From assembly GCA_013215815.1 (NCBI GenBank), contig JABSQP010000003.1, positions 95,520 to 146,395 of the forward strand: 50,876 nucleotides of DNA, read 5' to 3'. Position 1 is the first letter of the stretch; each line of letters opens with the position of its first letter. A program made the position numbers and the translations under genes. This DNA comes from Alphaproteobacteria bacterium (GTDB lineage Bacteria; Pseudomonadota; Alphaproteobacteria; Micavibrionales; Micavibrionaceae). The notes under the pieces were generated by a model. The model made no database searches, had not been told where the DNA came from, and was given only the letters and a program-made list of their open reading frames with translations. Positions 33,966-43,964 of this stretch are shown one piece after another.

Positions 33966-36293
33966 ATGAGCAACAAGAAACAAGATAATCTTCGCGATGC
34001 GGCGTTGCGCTATCACCTACTACCAACGCCTGGTAAAATTTCAATGCGACCAACAACGCAGCTGGAAACACAGCGCGATTTGGCTTTGGCCTACTCTCCT
34101 GGTGTGGCCGTCCCTTGTGAGGAAATTGCAGAAGACCCTCTTAAAGCTCTCGATTACACATCACGCGGAAATACAGTTGCCGTTATATCAAACGGTACGG
34201 CTGTCCTCGGCCTAGGAGACATTGGCGCCTTAGCATCAAAACCTGTGATGGAAGGGAAATCAGTTCTTTTCAAAAAATTCGCCAACATTGATTCTTTTGA
34301 CCTTGAAGTAGATGAAACAGACATTGATAAGTTTGTTGATGCCATTGCGGTACTAGAGCCTTCATTCGGCGGTATTAACCTTGAAGATATCAAGGCACCA
34401 GAATGTTTTGAAATCGAAAAACGCCTTAAAGAACGGATGAACATTCCTGTCTTCCATGATGATCAGCACGGTACTGCGATTATCGTATCTGCGGCTTTCA
34501 CCAACTGGTTGGAGATCCAAGGGCGTGACATTAAGCAGGTTAAGCTCGTTGCGAATGGCGCAGGTGCTTCTGCTATGGCCTGTTTGAACCTGCTTGTAGA
34601 AGTTGGCTTACCACGCGAAAACATTACTGTATGTGATCGTAGCGGCGTTATCTACAAGGGTCGTGGCGAGAGCATGGATCCTTATAAGGAGAAATACGCA
34701 AACGATACAAACGCCCGCACATTAGAAGATGCTATGGAAGGCGCAGATGTCTTCCTCGGTCTTTCTGGTCCAAACATGGTTACAGCAGAGATGGCATCAA
34801 GCATGGCGGACGCACCGCTTATCATGGCTCTTGCAAACCCTACTCCAGAAATCATGCCTGAGGTTGCTAAAAAAGGTAAACCAGATTGTATCGTTTGTAC
34901 TGGACGTTCTGATTTTACAAACCAGGTAAATAACGTTCTTTGTTTCCCATTCCTTTTCCGCGGCGCGCTTGATGTTGGCGCAACAGCCATTAACGAAGAA
35001 ATGAAAATCGCATGTGTGAACGCTATCGCCGCACTTGCACGTAAAGAAGTAACACCAGAGGTTGCGGCTATTTACCCAGGTGAAACAATGGAGTTTGGTC
35101 CAGACTATATGATTCCAAAGCCATTTGACCCACGCCTTGGTGTTGAACTTCCTATTGCGGTCGCACAAGCAGCAATGGACAGCGGTGTTGCTACACGCCC
35201 TATTGAAGATTTTGAGGCATATCGCGAAAAGCTAAAACAGTTCCACATACAAAGTAATCAGGTCATGCGCCCTGTCTTTGATGTCGCTCGTAAGAATCCC
35301 AAAAAAGTTGTTTATGCAGAAGGTGAAGAAGAACACGTTCTACGTGCTGTACAAATGGTTGTTGATGAAAAAGTGGCCACGCCTATTCTTATTGGTCGTC
35401 GCTCTGTTGTCGTCAACAGAATTGAAAGACTAAGCCTTCGCCTTGAAATCGATAAAGATTTTGAGCTTTGTGATCCAGAGAATGATCCACGCTATAAAAA
35501 GTATCACAGCCTTTATCACGAGATTATGAAGCGCAAAGGTATCTCACCAAATGTTGCTAAAACAATCGTGCGTACAAACACAACAGTCATCGCGGCGCTT
35601 ATGGTTCACCGCGGCGAAGCAGACGGTATGATCTGTGGTACCGTTGGTGATTTCCATGTTCACATGCGTCACGTTAACGATATTATTGGCCTTAAGCCTG
35701 GCGTTGAAACAGCAGCAGCACTTCGCTTGTTGATCATGCCTAACAAGGGCTCTTACTTCGTTTGTGATACGCACGTTAACCCTGAACCAAGTGTGCCGCA
35801 AATTTCAGAAATGACATTGCTATCCGCAGAACGTATTCGTCGTTTTGGGATTGAACCAAAAGTTGCGCTTCTTTCGCACTCTAATTTTGGCTCACACCAA
35901 GATGAAAGTGCGTCGAAAATGAGCAAGGCTTGTATTGATATCAAGCAGCGTGATCCTAAACTAGAAATTGACGGCGAAATGCACGCAGATACTGCTCTTT
36001 CTCAATCAATTCGAGATGATATTTTGCCTGACTCCTCTCTCAAAGGTGAAGCAAACCTATTCATTATGCCTAATATTGATGCAGCAAACATTTCATTCAA
36101 CATGTTAAAGGTCTTGGGCGATGGTATCCCTGTTGGCCCAATGTTACTCTGCGTAAACAAGCCCGCACATATTCTTACATCTGCAACAACAGCACGCGGT
36201 ATTCTAAACATGACAGCAGTTGCATGTGTAGAAGCACAAGATGGTAAAAAGAAGAAGGCGACAAAAAAGAAGCCTGCAAAGAAAGCTGCTTAA
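33966..36293 (+). CDS. maeB: MaeB: NADP-dependent malic enzyme with phosphotransacetylase-like domain
   Basis: Oxidatively decarboxylates malate to pyruvate, making NADPH. 775 residues, the large two-domain form. The malic-enzyme part (1 to about 430) shows [38 protein letters not shown], the metal-site [10 protein letters not shown] and the NADP fold [17 protein letters not shown]. The C-terminal half (about 435-760) is a phosphate acetyltransferase-like domain that in this family regulates rather than catalyses. A basic tail ([15 protein letters not shown]) follows. Convincing start ATG 33966 with GAGGG upstream. mgtE follows 18 bp downstream, probably in one operon. Confidence 0.96.
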   Translation: MSNKKQDNLRDAALRYHLLPTPGKISMRPTTQLETQRDLALAYSPGVAVPCEEIAEDPLKALDYTSRGNTVAVISNGTAVLGLGDIGALASKPVMEGKSVLFKKFANIDSFDLEVDETDIDKFVDAIAVLEPSFGGINLEDIKAPECFEIEKRLKERMNIPVFHDDQHGTAIIVSAAFTNWLEIQGRDIKQVKLVANGAGASAMACLNLLVEVGLPRENITVCDRSGVIYKGRGESMDPYKEKYANDTNARTLEDAMEGADVFLGLSGPNMVTAEMASSMADAPLIMALANPTPEIMPEVAKKGKPDCIVCTGRSDFTNQVNNVLCFPFLFRGALDVGATAINEEMKIACVNAIAALARKEVTPEVAAIYPGETMEFGPDYMIPKPFDPRLGVELPIAVAQAAMDSGVATRPIEDFEAYREKLKQFHIQSNQVMRPVFDVARKNPKKVVYAEGEEEHVLRAVQMVVDEKVATPILIGRRSVVVNRIERLSLRLEIDKDFELCDPENDPRYKKYHSLYHEIMKRKGISPNVAKTIVRTNTTVIAALMVHRGEADGMICGTVGDFHVHMRHVNDIIGLKPGVETAAALRLLIMPNKGSYFVCDTHVNPEPSVPQISEMTLLSAERIRRFGIEPKVALLSHSNFGSHQDESASKMSKACIDIKQRDPKLEIDGEMHADTALSQSIRDDILPDSSLKGEANLFIMPNIDAANISFNMLKVLGDGIPVGPMLLCVNKPAHILTSATTARGILNMTAVACVEAQDGKKKKATKKKPAKKAA

Positions 36294-36311
36294 GCAAACG
36301 GAGAGCCTATC

Positions 36312-37742
36312 ATGACACAGACAGATCAGGCTCCCCAACCAGATGAGCGCCTGACAGAGGCGGTCGATGACGTTCAGGACGAAAATGAAGAAAGCACTCT
36401 TATGGGGCTTAGTGATGATGCGATCACCAAGATCACTGATGCGCTGCATGACAAAGACTTTGAAACTCTCAACACACTAATCTCCGAGCTCAGCATTCAA
36501 GACACTGCCGAGCTCATTCAAAAGATTAACGACGATGATCGGGACAGCCTTTTTGAAAATTACGGTAATATTTTTGACCCCCACATTTTCTCTTACATAG
36601 ATGAGGACTTAAGAAAAAAAGTTCTCTCAGCAATATCCGCATCTAAAGTTGCCGCTATTGTGTCAGAACTGGAAAGTGATGATGCGCTCGACTTGATCGA
36701 GAATTTAGACGAAGAGTTCCAACAAGATATTATTCGTAAACTTTCTGCAAAAATCCGTATCGCAATTGAAGAAGGCCTGACCTTCCCTGAAGAGTCTGCT
36801 GGTCGTTTGATGCAGCGTGAATATGTTGCTATTCCTCAGTTTTGGACCGTTGGTAAAACGATTGATTACTTACGCGCCGCAGCCAATGATTTACCTGATG
36901 AGTTTTTTGACCTCATTATTATTGACCCATTTTATCACGTCGTCGGAGAGGTTCCCTTAAACCGTGTCTTGCGTTCAAAGCGCACACAAAAAGTTGAAAA
37001 ACTTACACTTGATAACCTACACGTCATTCCTGCTGATATGGATCAGGAAGAAGCCGCACATATTTTCCGGCGAGAAGGTTTAGTATCCGCTCCTGTTGTC
37101 GATAATGACAACCGCTTAATCGGTATGATTACCATTGATGACATTGTTGACGTTATTGATGAAGAAGCAGAAGAAGATATTTTGAAACTAGCTGGTGTTG
37201 ACGGAACTGACCTATACCGGGCTGTTCTATCTACATCTGGTTCACGCTTTCGTTGGTTATTTTTAAATCTTATCACCGCAATTCTAGCATCAATCGTTAT
37301 ATCCTTCTTTGACGCAACAATAGAACAAATTGTTGCCCTCGCTATTTTGATGCCAATTGTAGCCTCCATGGGTGGCAATGCCGGCACACAAGCCCTGACT
37401 GTTGCTGTACGCGCTCTAGCGACGAAAGAACTATCCTCGACGAACATGTTCCGTGTTATTTGGAAAGAGACGCTTGTTGGAACGTTAAATGGTGTTGGGT
37501 TTGCCATTATCATGGGCGTTATTGCTGCACTTTGGTTTGGAAGCAATACGCTCGGTGTTGTTATCGGCGCTGCTATGATTATTAACCTTATATTTGCAGG
37601 TCTTTGTGGCGCAGGAATTCCGATCTTTTTAAACAAAATCGGTAGTGATCCAGCGCTTTCCTCAACCGTTCTATTAACAACAATCACTGATATTGTTGGT
37701 TTTTTCGGCTTTCTAGGGCTGGCATCCCTATTCCTGATCTAA
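36312..37742 (+). CDS. mgtE: MgtE: magnesium transporter
   Basis: 476-residue Mg2+ channel. The N-terminal superhelical MgtE_N domain (about 35-150, LEDDDALDLIENL-like repeats), two CBS domains (about 150-275, for example REGLVSAPVVDNDNRLIGMITIDD), a plug helix, and five C-terminal membrane helices with the pore-region motif ASMGGNAGTQALTVAVRALA. The cytosolic domains sense Mg2+ and close the pore. GGAG precedes ATG. Confidence 0.96.
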   Translation: MTQTDQAPQPDERLTEAVDDVQDENEESTLMGLSDDAITKITDALHDKDFETLNTLISELSIQDTAELIQKINDDDRDSLFENYGNIFDPHIFSYIDEDLRKKVLSAISASKVAAIVSELESDDALDLIENLDEEFQQDIIRKLSAKIRIAIEEGLTFPEESAGRLMQREYVAIPQFWTVGKTIDYLRAAANDLPDEFFDLIIIDPFYHVVGEVPLNRVLRSKRTQKVEKLTLDNLHVIPADMDQEEAAHIFRREGLVSAPVVDNDNRLIGMITIDDIVDVIDEEAEEDILKLAGVDGTDLYRAVLSTSGSRFRWLFLNLITAILASIVISFFDATIEQIVALAILMPIVASMGGNAGTQALTVAVRALATKELSSTNMFRVIWKETLVGTLNGVGFAIIMGVIAALWFGSNTLGVVIGAAMIINLIFAGLCGAGIPIFLNKIGSDPALSSTVLLTTITDIVGFFGFLGLASLFLI

Positions 37743-37748
37743 CTTTTT

Positions 37749-37757
37749 TGGTACAAA
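37749..37757 (+). promoter_or_regulatory. extended -10 promoter of the acetyltransferase gene
   Basis: TG (37749-37750), one base, TACAAA (37752-37757), six bases, ATG 37764. The same TGG-TACAA core and spacing as upstream of the 12559 gene. No Shine-Dalgarno is visible. Confidence 0.5.
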
Positions 37758-37763
37758 GTAACT

Positions 37764-38297
37764 ATGAGTGCTTCAAAACTAATTCGCCCATCTATTGATT
37801 ATAAAGACAATTATCTGGAAGCGTTGGAAGAATACCACGCAGAAGATCGTTATCTTTATCAAAACATCGCTGATCTCAGTTCTGACTTTGAAAGCTTTGT
37901 TAAAGAACTCAGCGCAGAAAAAGGTTATCCTCACCAACCATATCAAGATTGGGTTGAACCGGTCCCTGAAACAGTCGTTTGGATGATCAAGGATGAGCAA
38001 TATTTAGGTACCGTTGATATTCGCCACCGCCTAAACTGGCATCTTGAAAAATGGGGAGGCCACGTTCATTTTGTTATTCGTCCCTCAATGCGTGGAAAGG
38101 GTTTCGGAACAAAAATGCTCCGGAAAGCGATGCCCATTATTAACTATCTGGGTATTGATGAAGCACTACTGACTGTTGCTCCAGATAACGAATGGGCCAT
38201 TGAGATTATTGAAACATGTGGTGGCAAGTTTGAAGACGAGACCACAGCTACAGACAAATTCCCAGCAATGCGTCGTTATTGGCTTAATTGTAGTTAA
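37764..38297 (+). CDS. GNAT-family N-acetyltransferase
   Basis: 177 residues. The GNAT core is visible from TVVWMIKDEQYLGTVDIRHRL through FVIRPSMRGKGFGTKMLRKA, the acetyl-CoA pyrophosphate-binding RGKGFGT motif, to LLTVAPDNEWAIEIIETCGGKFE, the C-terminal strand-helix pair. The substrate cannot be told. Located 21 bp after mgtE but with its own leaderless-type promoter. Confidence 0.9.
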   Translation: MSASKLIRPSIDYKDNYLEALEEYHAEDRYLYQNIADLSSDFESFVKELSAEKGYPHQPYQDWVEPVPETVVWMIKDEQYLGTVDIRHRLNWHLEKWGGHVHFVIRPSMRGKGFGTKMLRKAMPIINYLGIDEALLTVAPDNEWAIEIIETCGGKFEDETTATDKFPAMRRYWLNCS

Positions 38298-38342
38298 TTT
38301 TAACCTAGATTTTGCCATGATTTGCCTGTAAAACCCCTCTTC

Positions 38343-40412
38343 ATGGCACCTGCTAAGAAAAAAACAACGAAGAAAAGCGCCAAAAAATCTGCAAAAAAGA
38401 CGGCAAGAAAGTCATCTTCAAAGCGTAAAAGCTCCAAGGCAGCAAAGAAGAAAGGCGGTTTCTTTTCAAGATTGATAGCAAAGCTCTTTAAATGGGGTTT
38501 TGTCGCGGGTCTGTGGCTATTCATCGGCCTTGGCCTTTTAATGGCGTGGTATGCGAGTGAGCTACCGAGCGTTACAAAATCTATGGTATTTGAACGCCGT
38601 CCAACGGTTATTATTAAAGCCAATGACGGAACGGTTCTTGATCGATATGGAGATGTTAAAGGCAAAATCATCACTGTCGAAGACCTGCCGCCTCATGTTA
38701 TGAACGCCGTTTTAGCAACAGAAGATCGTCGCTTTTATGAACATATGGGATTTGATGTTATCGGTTTTACCCGCGCCATGGTCGTAAACATTAAAGCAAT
38801 GAGTTTTGTTCAGGGCGGTTCAACCATTACCCAACAACTTGCCAAGAACCTTTTCCTTAGCCGCGAGCGAACAATCAAACGTAAAGTTCAAGAACTTATG
38901 CTCGCATTCTGGCTTGAGTACGAGCTTACAAAAGACGAAATCCTAAGCGCTTACTTAAACCGCGTTTATCTTGGCGCAGGAACCTATGGCGTTGACGCAG
39001 CGGCGCGTGTCTATTTCGGCAAATCAGCCAGAGAGCTTTCTATTCGTGAAGCTGCCACTATTGCAGGTTTACTAAAAGCGCCATCGCGCTACTCTCCTGC
39101 GGCAAGTCCGGAACGTGCATCGAGGCGTACTAAAGTTGTACTACAGGCCATGGTTGATGCGGGCTATATTGATCAATCTGAAGTCGATAGTTATAAAATC
39201 CTCCCGCCTGCTCCGCGCCGTAAACCTTCCAGTGGTGAGACCATTAAATACTTCACAGATTATGTTGTCGCACAACTTGGCGATCTTATCGGCACAGTTG
39301 ATAGCGATATCGTTGTAGAAACAACGCTTGATAAAGACATTCAAGAGCAGCTTGAAATTTCAATGACAAAGGCTCTTTTACAATACGGTCCTGAAAGAAA
39401 TGTCGAACACGGCGCTGGTTTAGTCGTCCGTCTCGACGGTGCTATCGTTGGTATGATGGGCGGTAAAGATTACGGTATTAGTGAATTTAACCGCGCAACA
39501 AAATCTATTCGCCCACCAGGCTCCTCCTTTAAACCACTTGTTTATTTAACAGCGATTGAAGAAGGCTGGAGCATTGATGATACAATCATGGACGAACCGA
39601 TTGAAGAAGGCCGCTACCGCCCAAAGAACTTTGGTCATGAATATTACGGTGAAGTAACGTTATACGAAGCGCTAACAATGTCACTCAACACAGTTGCTGT
39701 GAATTTAATGCGTGATGTGAAACCAGACAAAGTAATCGATATGGCTCGCCGCCTCGGCATTACTGCGGACTTAGAGCCAGACCTCTCACTTGCACTTGGA
39801 AGCTCCGGTGTTCCAATGATACAAATGACGACAGCGTATGCCACACTAGGGCGCGGTGGCTTAGCTGTCGAACCGTTCTCTATCAAGCGTATTACAGACG
39901 TTGAAGATAATACGCTTTATGAACATGAGATCGAAAGACGTGCACGACAAGTTGTTGAAAAGAGTCACATCTCTCAGATTACAGCAATGATGGAATCTGT
40001 TGTTCAAAATGGAACGGGGCAGGCAGCTCAAATTCCATATCCGGCAGCCGGTAAAACAGGAACGTCGCAAGATTTCCGTGATGCATGGTTTATTGGTTTT
40101 ACACCGCGTTACGCCGCAGCGATATGGATGGGTAATGATGATAACTCACCAACGAAACGTTTAACTGGCGGCTCAGGCCCTGCGCGCGTGTGGCGTGAAA
40201 CAATGATGCGTGCGCATACAAAGCGCGGCGGCCCAACTTTTAGTAACTTCTCGGGCGGAAACTTTGAAGGTGGTTTCGATGACTTCCTTGCCCGCATCCT
40301 AAGCGAAGATGATAGTTCATCCGGATGGGGTTGGGGCTTTGGGCGCAAACGCGTTCCAGAAGGTGAAGAGTTTACGCCACTTGGCCGCCATCAGTGGGAC
40401 TTGAACGAGTAG
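38343..40412 (+). CDS. penicillin-binding protein 1A-type bifunctional peptidoglycan synthase
   Basis: Class A PBP with glycosyltransferase and transpeptidase activities. 689 residues from ATG 38343; an in-frame TTG at 38322 adds seven residues and is less likely. The cytoplasmic N-terminus (about 1-40) is almost only Lys, Ala, Ser and Thr, followed by one membrane anchor (about 47-70). GT51 motifs: ATEDRRFYEHMGFD, GGSTITQQLAKNLFL and RKVQELMLAFWLE. Transpeptidase motifs: SxxK in PPGSSFKPLVYL (about residue 393), SLN in MSLNTVAVNL, and KTGTS near residue 568. It is shorter than many PBP1A proteins because no large inserted domain separates the motifs. Confidence 0.95.
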   Translation: MAPAKKKTTKKSAKKSAKKTARKSSSKRKSSKAAKKKGGFFSRLIAKLFKWGFVAGLWLFIGLGLLMAWYASELPSVTKSMVFERRPTVIIKANDGTVLDRYGDVKGKIITVEDLPPHVMNAVLATEDRRFYEHMGFDVIGFTRAMVVNIKAMSFVQGGSTITQQLAKNLFLSRERTIKRKVQELMLAFWLEYELTKDEILSAYLNRVYLGAGTYGVDAAARVYFGKSARELSIREAATIAGLLKAPSRYSPAASPERASRRTKVVLQAMVDAGYIDQSEVDSYKILPPAPRRKPSSGETIKYFTDYVVAQLGDLIGTVDSDIVVETTLDKDIQEQLEISMTKALLQYGPERNVEHGAGLVVRLDGAIVGMMGGKDYGISEFNRATKSIRPPGSSFKPLVYLTAIEEGWSIDDTIMDEPIEEGRYRPKNFGHEYYGEVTLYEALTMSLNTVAVNLMRDVKPDKVIDMARRLGITADLEPDLSLALGSSGVPMIQMTTAYATLGRGGLAVEPFSIKRITDVEDNTLYEHEIERRARQVVEKSHISQITAMMESVVQNGTGQAAQIPYPAAGKTGTSQDFRDAWFIGFTPRYAAAIWMGNDDNSPTKRLTGGSGPARVWRETMMRAHTKRGGPTFSNFSGGNFEGGFDDFLARILSEDDSSSGWGWGFGRKRVPEGEEFTPLGRHQWDLNE

Positions 40413-40414
40413 AC

Positions 40415-40852
40415 CTACTCCACAAACAAGCTTTCCTCAATGACGATTGGCTCGCGGCGGTAAGCAGCAAGTTTATCTTCGCCAATACCGTCCCAGTATT
40501 TTTTGAGATCTATTGTCGAACCGCTTGGTCCACCGATTTCCCAACCTGAGCGCATGAGCGTACTATCAACATGCTCCAAGTATTCAGCCGGAAAAGCCTT
40601 ACGTGGCGCTCTTAATCCGCAATCAACAAGTGTTTTGGATACGAGCGCATCTCTGATATCAAGCATGTCTGCTGTGAACTGAATAGCTGAGAGAACTTTG
40701 ATTTCAATCTGACTATTTGGAACCATACGCAAATGACGCATAAAGCGTGCATATATCTCCATCTCGGCCGCCCCTCTATCTTTTTCAGGTGGTAATGGCA
40801 GAACGACGTTTTTCAGTGATACGTTGTCATTACTTTTTAGGCTGTGCGACAT
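40415..40852 (-). CDS. uncharacterised protein behind a CtrA/GANTC-type promoter
   Basis: 145 residues, soluble, no family recognised. The middle (MEIYARFMRHLRMVPNSQIE and VLSAIQFTADMLDIRDALV) is helical and hydrophobic enough for a small folded domain, and the C-terminus is acidic. A strong Shine-Dalgarno AAAGGAG precedes ATG 40852. The upstream region carries a tandem GAATCTTAAC repeat that is both a TTAA-N7-TTAA box and two GANTC sites, suggesting cell-cycle-dependent expression. It is convergent with the PBP gene, 2 bp apart. Confidence 0.75.
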   Translation of the reverse strand: MSHSLKSNDNVSLKNVVLPLPPEKDRGAAEMEIYARFMRHLRMVPNSQIEIKVLSAIQFTADMLDIRDALVSKTLVDCGLRAPRKAFPAEYLEHVDSTLMRSGWEIGGPSGSTIDLKKYWDGIGEDKLAAYRREPIVIEESLFVE

Positions 40853-40915
40853 GGATGTCTCCTTTCGTTATATGAGCAAATAGTTGCTTGCTCCGATAAC
40901 TCAAGCTTGACGAGA

Positions 40916-40936
40916 GAATCTTAACAGAATCTTAAC
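40916..40936. promoter_or_regulatory. CtrA-type box interleaved with two GANTC methylation sites
   Basis: GAATCTTAAC occurs twice (40916-40925 and 40927-40936). The repeat makes TTAA-N7-TTAAC (40921-40936), the CtrA consensus, and places GAATC, the CcrM site, directly before each TTAA. It lies about 64-84 bp upstream of the minus-strand gene starting at 40852. Confidence 0.6.
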
Positions 40937-40951
40937 GGGAGTTTCTGAACC

Positions 40952-40982
40952 TGTGGGTAAGTAAGGCTTTACCTGTGGATAG
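40952..40982 (+). promoter_or_regulatory. two DnaA-box-like sequences
   Basis: TGTGGGTAA (40952-40960) and TGTGGATAG (40974-40982) each match eight of nine bases of the DnaA box TGTGGATAA and have the same orientation, 22 bp apart, in the short gap beyond rnhA. Two near-matches are suggestive only. Confidence 0.3.
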
Positions 40983-40988
40983 TCATAG

Positions 40989-41417
40989 CTAACCTTTTGG
41001 AATCGCTGCGACTGCTAATTTGTCCACACGCTCGTTATTTTCGTCTCCGGCGTGTCCTTTTACCCAGTGAAATGTCACAGAATGCATCTGAATCAGCGAA
41101 TCGATTTGCTGCCACAGGTCCTGATTCTTAACAGGTTTTTTATTAGCGCTTTTCCATCCTTTGGCCTTCCACCCTTCCAGCCATTCAGTCGCACCCTGAA
41201 GAACATATTTACTGTCCGTATATAGATCGAGCGTAGAAGGTTTCTTTAAAGCTTCTAAAGCTTTAATCACAGCCATCATTTCCATGCGGTTATTTGTGGT
41301 TTCTTCTTCTCCGCCAGAAAGCTCTTTCTCATGACCATTCCACAGAAGAAGCGCACCCCAGCCGCCTGGCCCAGGATTACCACTACACGCACCATCTGTA
41401 TAAATCACAATACTCAT
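40989..41417 (-). CDS. rnhA: RnhA: ribonuclease HI
   Basis: Degrades the RNA strand of RNA-DNA hybrids (primers, R-loops). 142 residues with the complete catalytic set: Asp8 in [16 protein letters not shown], Glu46 in NNRMEMMAV, Asp68 in YTDSKYV, His122 in WVKGHAG and Asp132 in ERVDKLA. Its start overlaps the stop of the upstream kinase gene by 4 bp, so it is translationally coupled. Confidence 0.97.
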   Translation of the reverse strand: MSIVIYTDGACSGNPGPGGWGALLLWNGHEKELSGGEEETTNNRMEMMAVIKALEALKKPSTLDLYTDSKYVLQGATEWLEGWKAKGWKSANKKPVKNQDLWQQIDSLIQMHSVTFHWVKGHAGDENNERVDKLAVAAIPKG

Positions 41418-42211
41418 GCGCAGTTTTTATATTCTGTCGGAAGGTGCTTCACAACAACATCGATGAAATCGTCAGGTGTTTTTACACCATGAAATTCACT
41501 CGAAGGAATAGTCACACCATACTTATCAGCAATACGTTGGTATTTTGGCAGGCGGTTTTCAAAAAGTTTAGGAAAAACCCAACGCGAAAAATCATCCGGT
41601 TCAATCTGATCGCTTGAACCCAAGCCCTTTTCATCTAAATAAGAAGTAACCCAACCATCAAACTTCTCAGGAGAGAAGAACAATGGCTTAGGGTACTCTT
41701 GCGCACGCCTTAGAACTGCGTGCTCTTCTTTCTCACTCGCTTTGATGTAAACAATCAAAGAATTCTCATCAATGCTCTCAATCAATGTTTCATCATCGAT
41801 CTCACAAAGACTACCTGTTGAATCATTGATCACATGTGTGAAGCCTTCATCGTGAGCATTCCTCACAATATCTTTAAGAGCCTTAAGAGACGCGCATTCC
41901 GCATTATAATAGACCTGCTGTCGGCGCTTAAACTCATCGTAAGATAGACCGCCCTGCTCTTCTGCACCTAAACGAGAGACATATTCAGAGAGCTGCGATA
42001 AATCCTCTGTCGTGACACGATTGTCTTCACCAAGTGTCTGTGAAATCTCTTCCCCCAAAAATTGCGTACCAATCTCGTAATCACAAGAATAATGCTTCCA
42101 TCCTTGCTGACCTAATAGGCAAGACAAATAGGTTTTACCGACGCCTGACATTCCCATCAGAGTAATAACCTTGTGCTCTATATCATTAAAATCTGAAACA
42201 GTAATTGGCAT
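41414..42211 (-). CDS. P-loop ATPase/kinase of unknown substrate
   Basis: 265 residues. Walker [12 protein letters not shown] at 20-30, followed by [16 protein letters not shown], which resembles the shikimate/dephospho-CoA-kinase-type phosphoacceptor region (a short P-loop kinase with a charged strand after helix 1). Middle segment [20 protein letters not shown] could hold a Walker B-like strand. It lies between ispH and rnhA with 3-bp and 4-bp junctions, where many Alphaproteobacteria carry homoserine kinase thrB. It is not a ThrB homologue in fold, as ThrB there is a different kinase family. A small-molecule kinase role is likely but unproven. Confidence 0.75.
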   Translation of the reverse strand: MPITVSDFNDIEHKVITLMGMSGVGKTYLSCLLGQQGWKHYSCDYEIGTQFLGEEISQTLGEDNRVTTEDLSQLSEYVSRLGAEEQGGLSYDEFKRRQQVYYNAECASLKALKDIVRNAHDEGFTHVINDSTGSLCEIDDETLIESIDENSLIVYIKASEKEEHAVLRRAQEYPKPLFFSPEKFDGWVTSYLDEKGLGSSDQIEPDDFSRWVFPKLFENRLPKYQRIADKYGVTIPSSEFHGVKTPDDFIDVVVKHLPTEYKNCA

Positions 42212-42214
42212 ACA

Positions 42215-43189
42215 CTAACCTTGTTGACGTACTTCTTGATCCCTTAAAACGCGTGGAATGTTAAACACAACATTCTCTTGCGTTATCGTAACCTCTTGCA
42301 CGTCCACGTCATAGCGTTCACGAATTTTATTCACAACCTCAACAACCAAGATTTCAGGAGCCGAAGCGCCAGCCGTTAAACCAAGCGTTTTAACGCCTTC
42401 CAACCACTCCCAATCAATATCATCCGCTCTTTGAACAAGGGTTGATTTCTTACAGCCATAAACAAGCCCCACTTCAACCAAGCGATTTGAATTTGATGAG
42501 TTTGGCGCGCCAATAACCATCATTGCATCACAATTTTCTGCAATTTCTTTTACAGCAGCCTGACGATTAGTTGTCGCATAACAAATATCCTCACGATGGG
42601 GCGGAATAATATTAGGGTACTTTTCTTGAAGCGCATCTACAATGTCTGCTGTATCGTCTACAGATAAAGTTGTCTGCGTACAAAACGAGATCTTGCTTTC
42701 ATCATCAACCTCAAGCGTTGCAACATCATCGATTGTTTCAACAAGAAGAACGGCACCTTCCGGTAATTGTCCCATTGTACCGACGACCTCCGGATGCCCA
42801 TTATGGCCTATTAAAATAACCTGATTACCTTGCGCGTAATGTCGTTCAGCCTCTTTATGAACCTTACTTACAAGCGGACATGTCGCATCAATATAAAACA
42901 TCTCTCTACTTGCCGCTTCTTCTGGAACACGCTTAGGAACACCATGCGCAGAAAAAATAACAGGCCTGCCGTCATCTGGAATTTCATCCAACTCTTCAAC
43001 GAAGATCGCTCCTTGCTCTTTTAGGCTTTCAACTACGTATTTGTTATGAACAATCTCATGACGGACATAAACTGGAGCACCATACTTCTCCAGCGCCTTT
43101 TCGACGATTTGAATGGCTCTGTCTACTCCAGCGCAAAAACCACGCGGCGCGGCCAAAAGAATTGTCATATTTTCTTTATTTTGATCCAT
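42215..43189 (-). CDS. ispH: IspH: 4-hydroxy-3-methylbut-2-enyl diphosphate reductase
   Basis: Last enzyme of the MEP isoprenoid pathway, an iron-sulphur protein yielding IPP and DMAPP. 324 residues from ATG 43189, chosen because AAAGGTGG lies just upstream; the frame continues to TTG 43210 but that includes the Shine-Dalgarno. Cluster cysteines are in [24 protein letters not shown] and [11 protein letters not shown]. HxGHPE and [13 protein letters not shown] substrate-site motifs are present. Likely operon ispH–kinase–rnhA. Confidence 0.97.
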   Translation of the reverse strand: MDQNKENMTILLAAPRGFCAGVDRAIQIVEKALEKYGAPVYVRHEIVHNKYVVESLKEQGAIFVEELDEIPDDGRPVIFSAHGVPKRVPEEAASREMFYIDATCPLVSKVHKEAERHYAQGNQVILIGHNGHPEVVGTMGQLPEGAVLLVETIDDVATLEVDDESKISFCTQTTLSVDDTADIVDALQEKYPNIIPPHREDICYATTNRQAAVKEIAENCDAMMVIGAPNSSNSNRLVEVGLVYGCKKSTLVQRADDIDWEWLEGVKTLGLTAGASAPEILVVEVVNKIRERYDVDVQEVTITQENVVFNIPRVLRDQEVRQQG

Positions 43190-43283
43190 TCCACCTTTAT
43201 AGAAGAGCAAACTTCATAAATCTATTCTTAATATCTAAAACTGATATCTAGCAAAAGGTTGATTTCTTGCATAAAGTAGCGGC

Positions 43284-43964
43284 ATGAAAATAATTCAAGC
43301 CTCTCTCGTAGCAATTACTAGCTTGTCACTAACAGCCTGTGGCATGATTAATGGTGCTGGGCAAGATTTCCAAAATTGGGGAAACTATCTGGAACGCACA
43401 TTTGAGGCAAACGAAAGCCAAAATACCGCGCCGTATGAACAGCAACAGAACAATCAAGAGCTAGCGAGCTCTTCTTCCGAGCCTATATCACTACAGTCTA
43501 ACACAGAGTGCCCGCAGATAAGCTTGCCTCCTATGAACTCTAAACTCGTTCAATTTGAAGACCCTGCATCGCATTCTGACGCGACAAAGGTAGCCGAAGT
43601 TAATCTGACCAACGTTTATAGCCGGTGCTATCAAGGAAGTGATGCCATGACAGTTTCACTGGACCTTTCAATGGCAGCGCAGCTAGGACCTAAAGCACGC
43701 CTTAACGCAAATGATAAACCTTATCTGTCATTCCCTTACTATATTACAGTCAGTGATTATCAGGGGAACGAACTTGCGAGAGAAGTATTTGCTGCATCTT
43801 TTGCTTTTGACGCGACACAGATGCAAAAAACAATGGTTGAAACAATTGAGCAGAATTTACCGCTCAACAGTCAGGGTGCATTACCCCACTATAAGATGGA
43901 AGTTGGGTTCGAGCTTAGTGACGAGCAACGCTCTTACAATCAGAATTCAAGAACTTTCTTCTAA
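43284..43964 (+). CDS. predicted lipoprotein, unknown function
   Basis: 226 residues. Signal peptide with lipobox LTAC (Cys about residue 19), followed by a Gln/Asn/Ser-rich linker (about 40-75) and a beta-rich C-terminal domain (ATKVAEVNLTNVYSRCY, FPYYITVSDYQGNELARE, YKMEVGFELSDEQRSY) that may bind an envelope partner. No family recognised. TAAAGT lies six bases before ATG 43284, with no Shine-Dalgarno. The stop interlocks with that of the convergent phosphatase gene (shared CTAA). Confidence 0.8.
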   Translation: MKIIQASLVAITSLSLTACGMINGAGQDFQNWGNYLERTFEANESQNTAPYEQQQNNQELASSSSEPISLQSNTECPQISLPPMNSKLVQFEDPASHSDATKVAEVNLTNVYSRCYQGSDAMTVSLDLSMAAQLGPKARLNANDKPYLSFPYYITVSDYQGNELAREVFAASFAFDATQMQKTMVETIEQNLPLNSQGALPHYKMEVGFELSDEQRSYNQNSRTFF

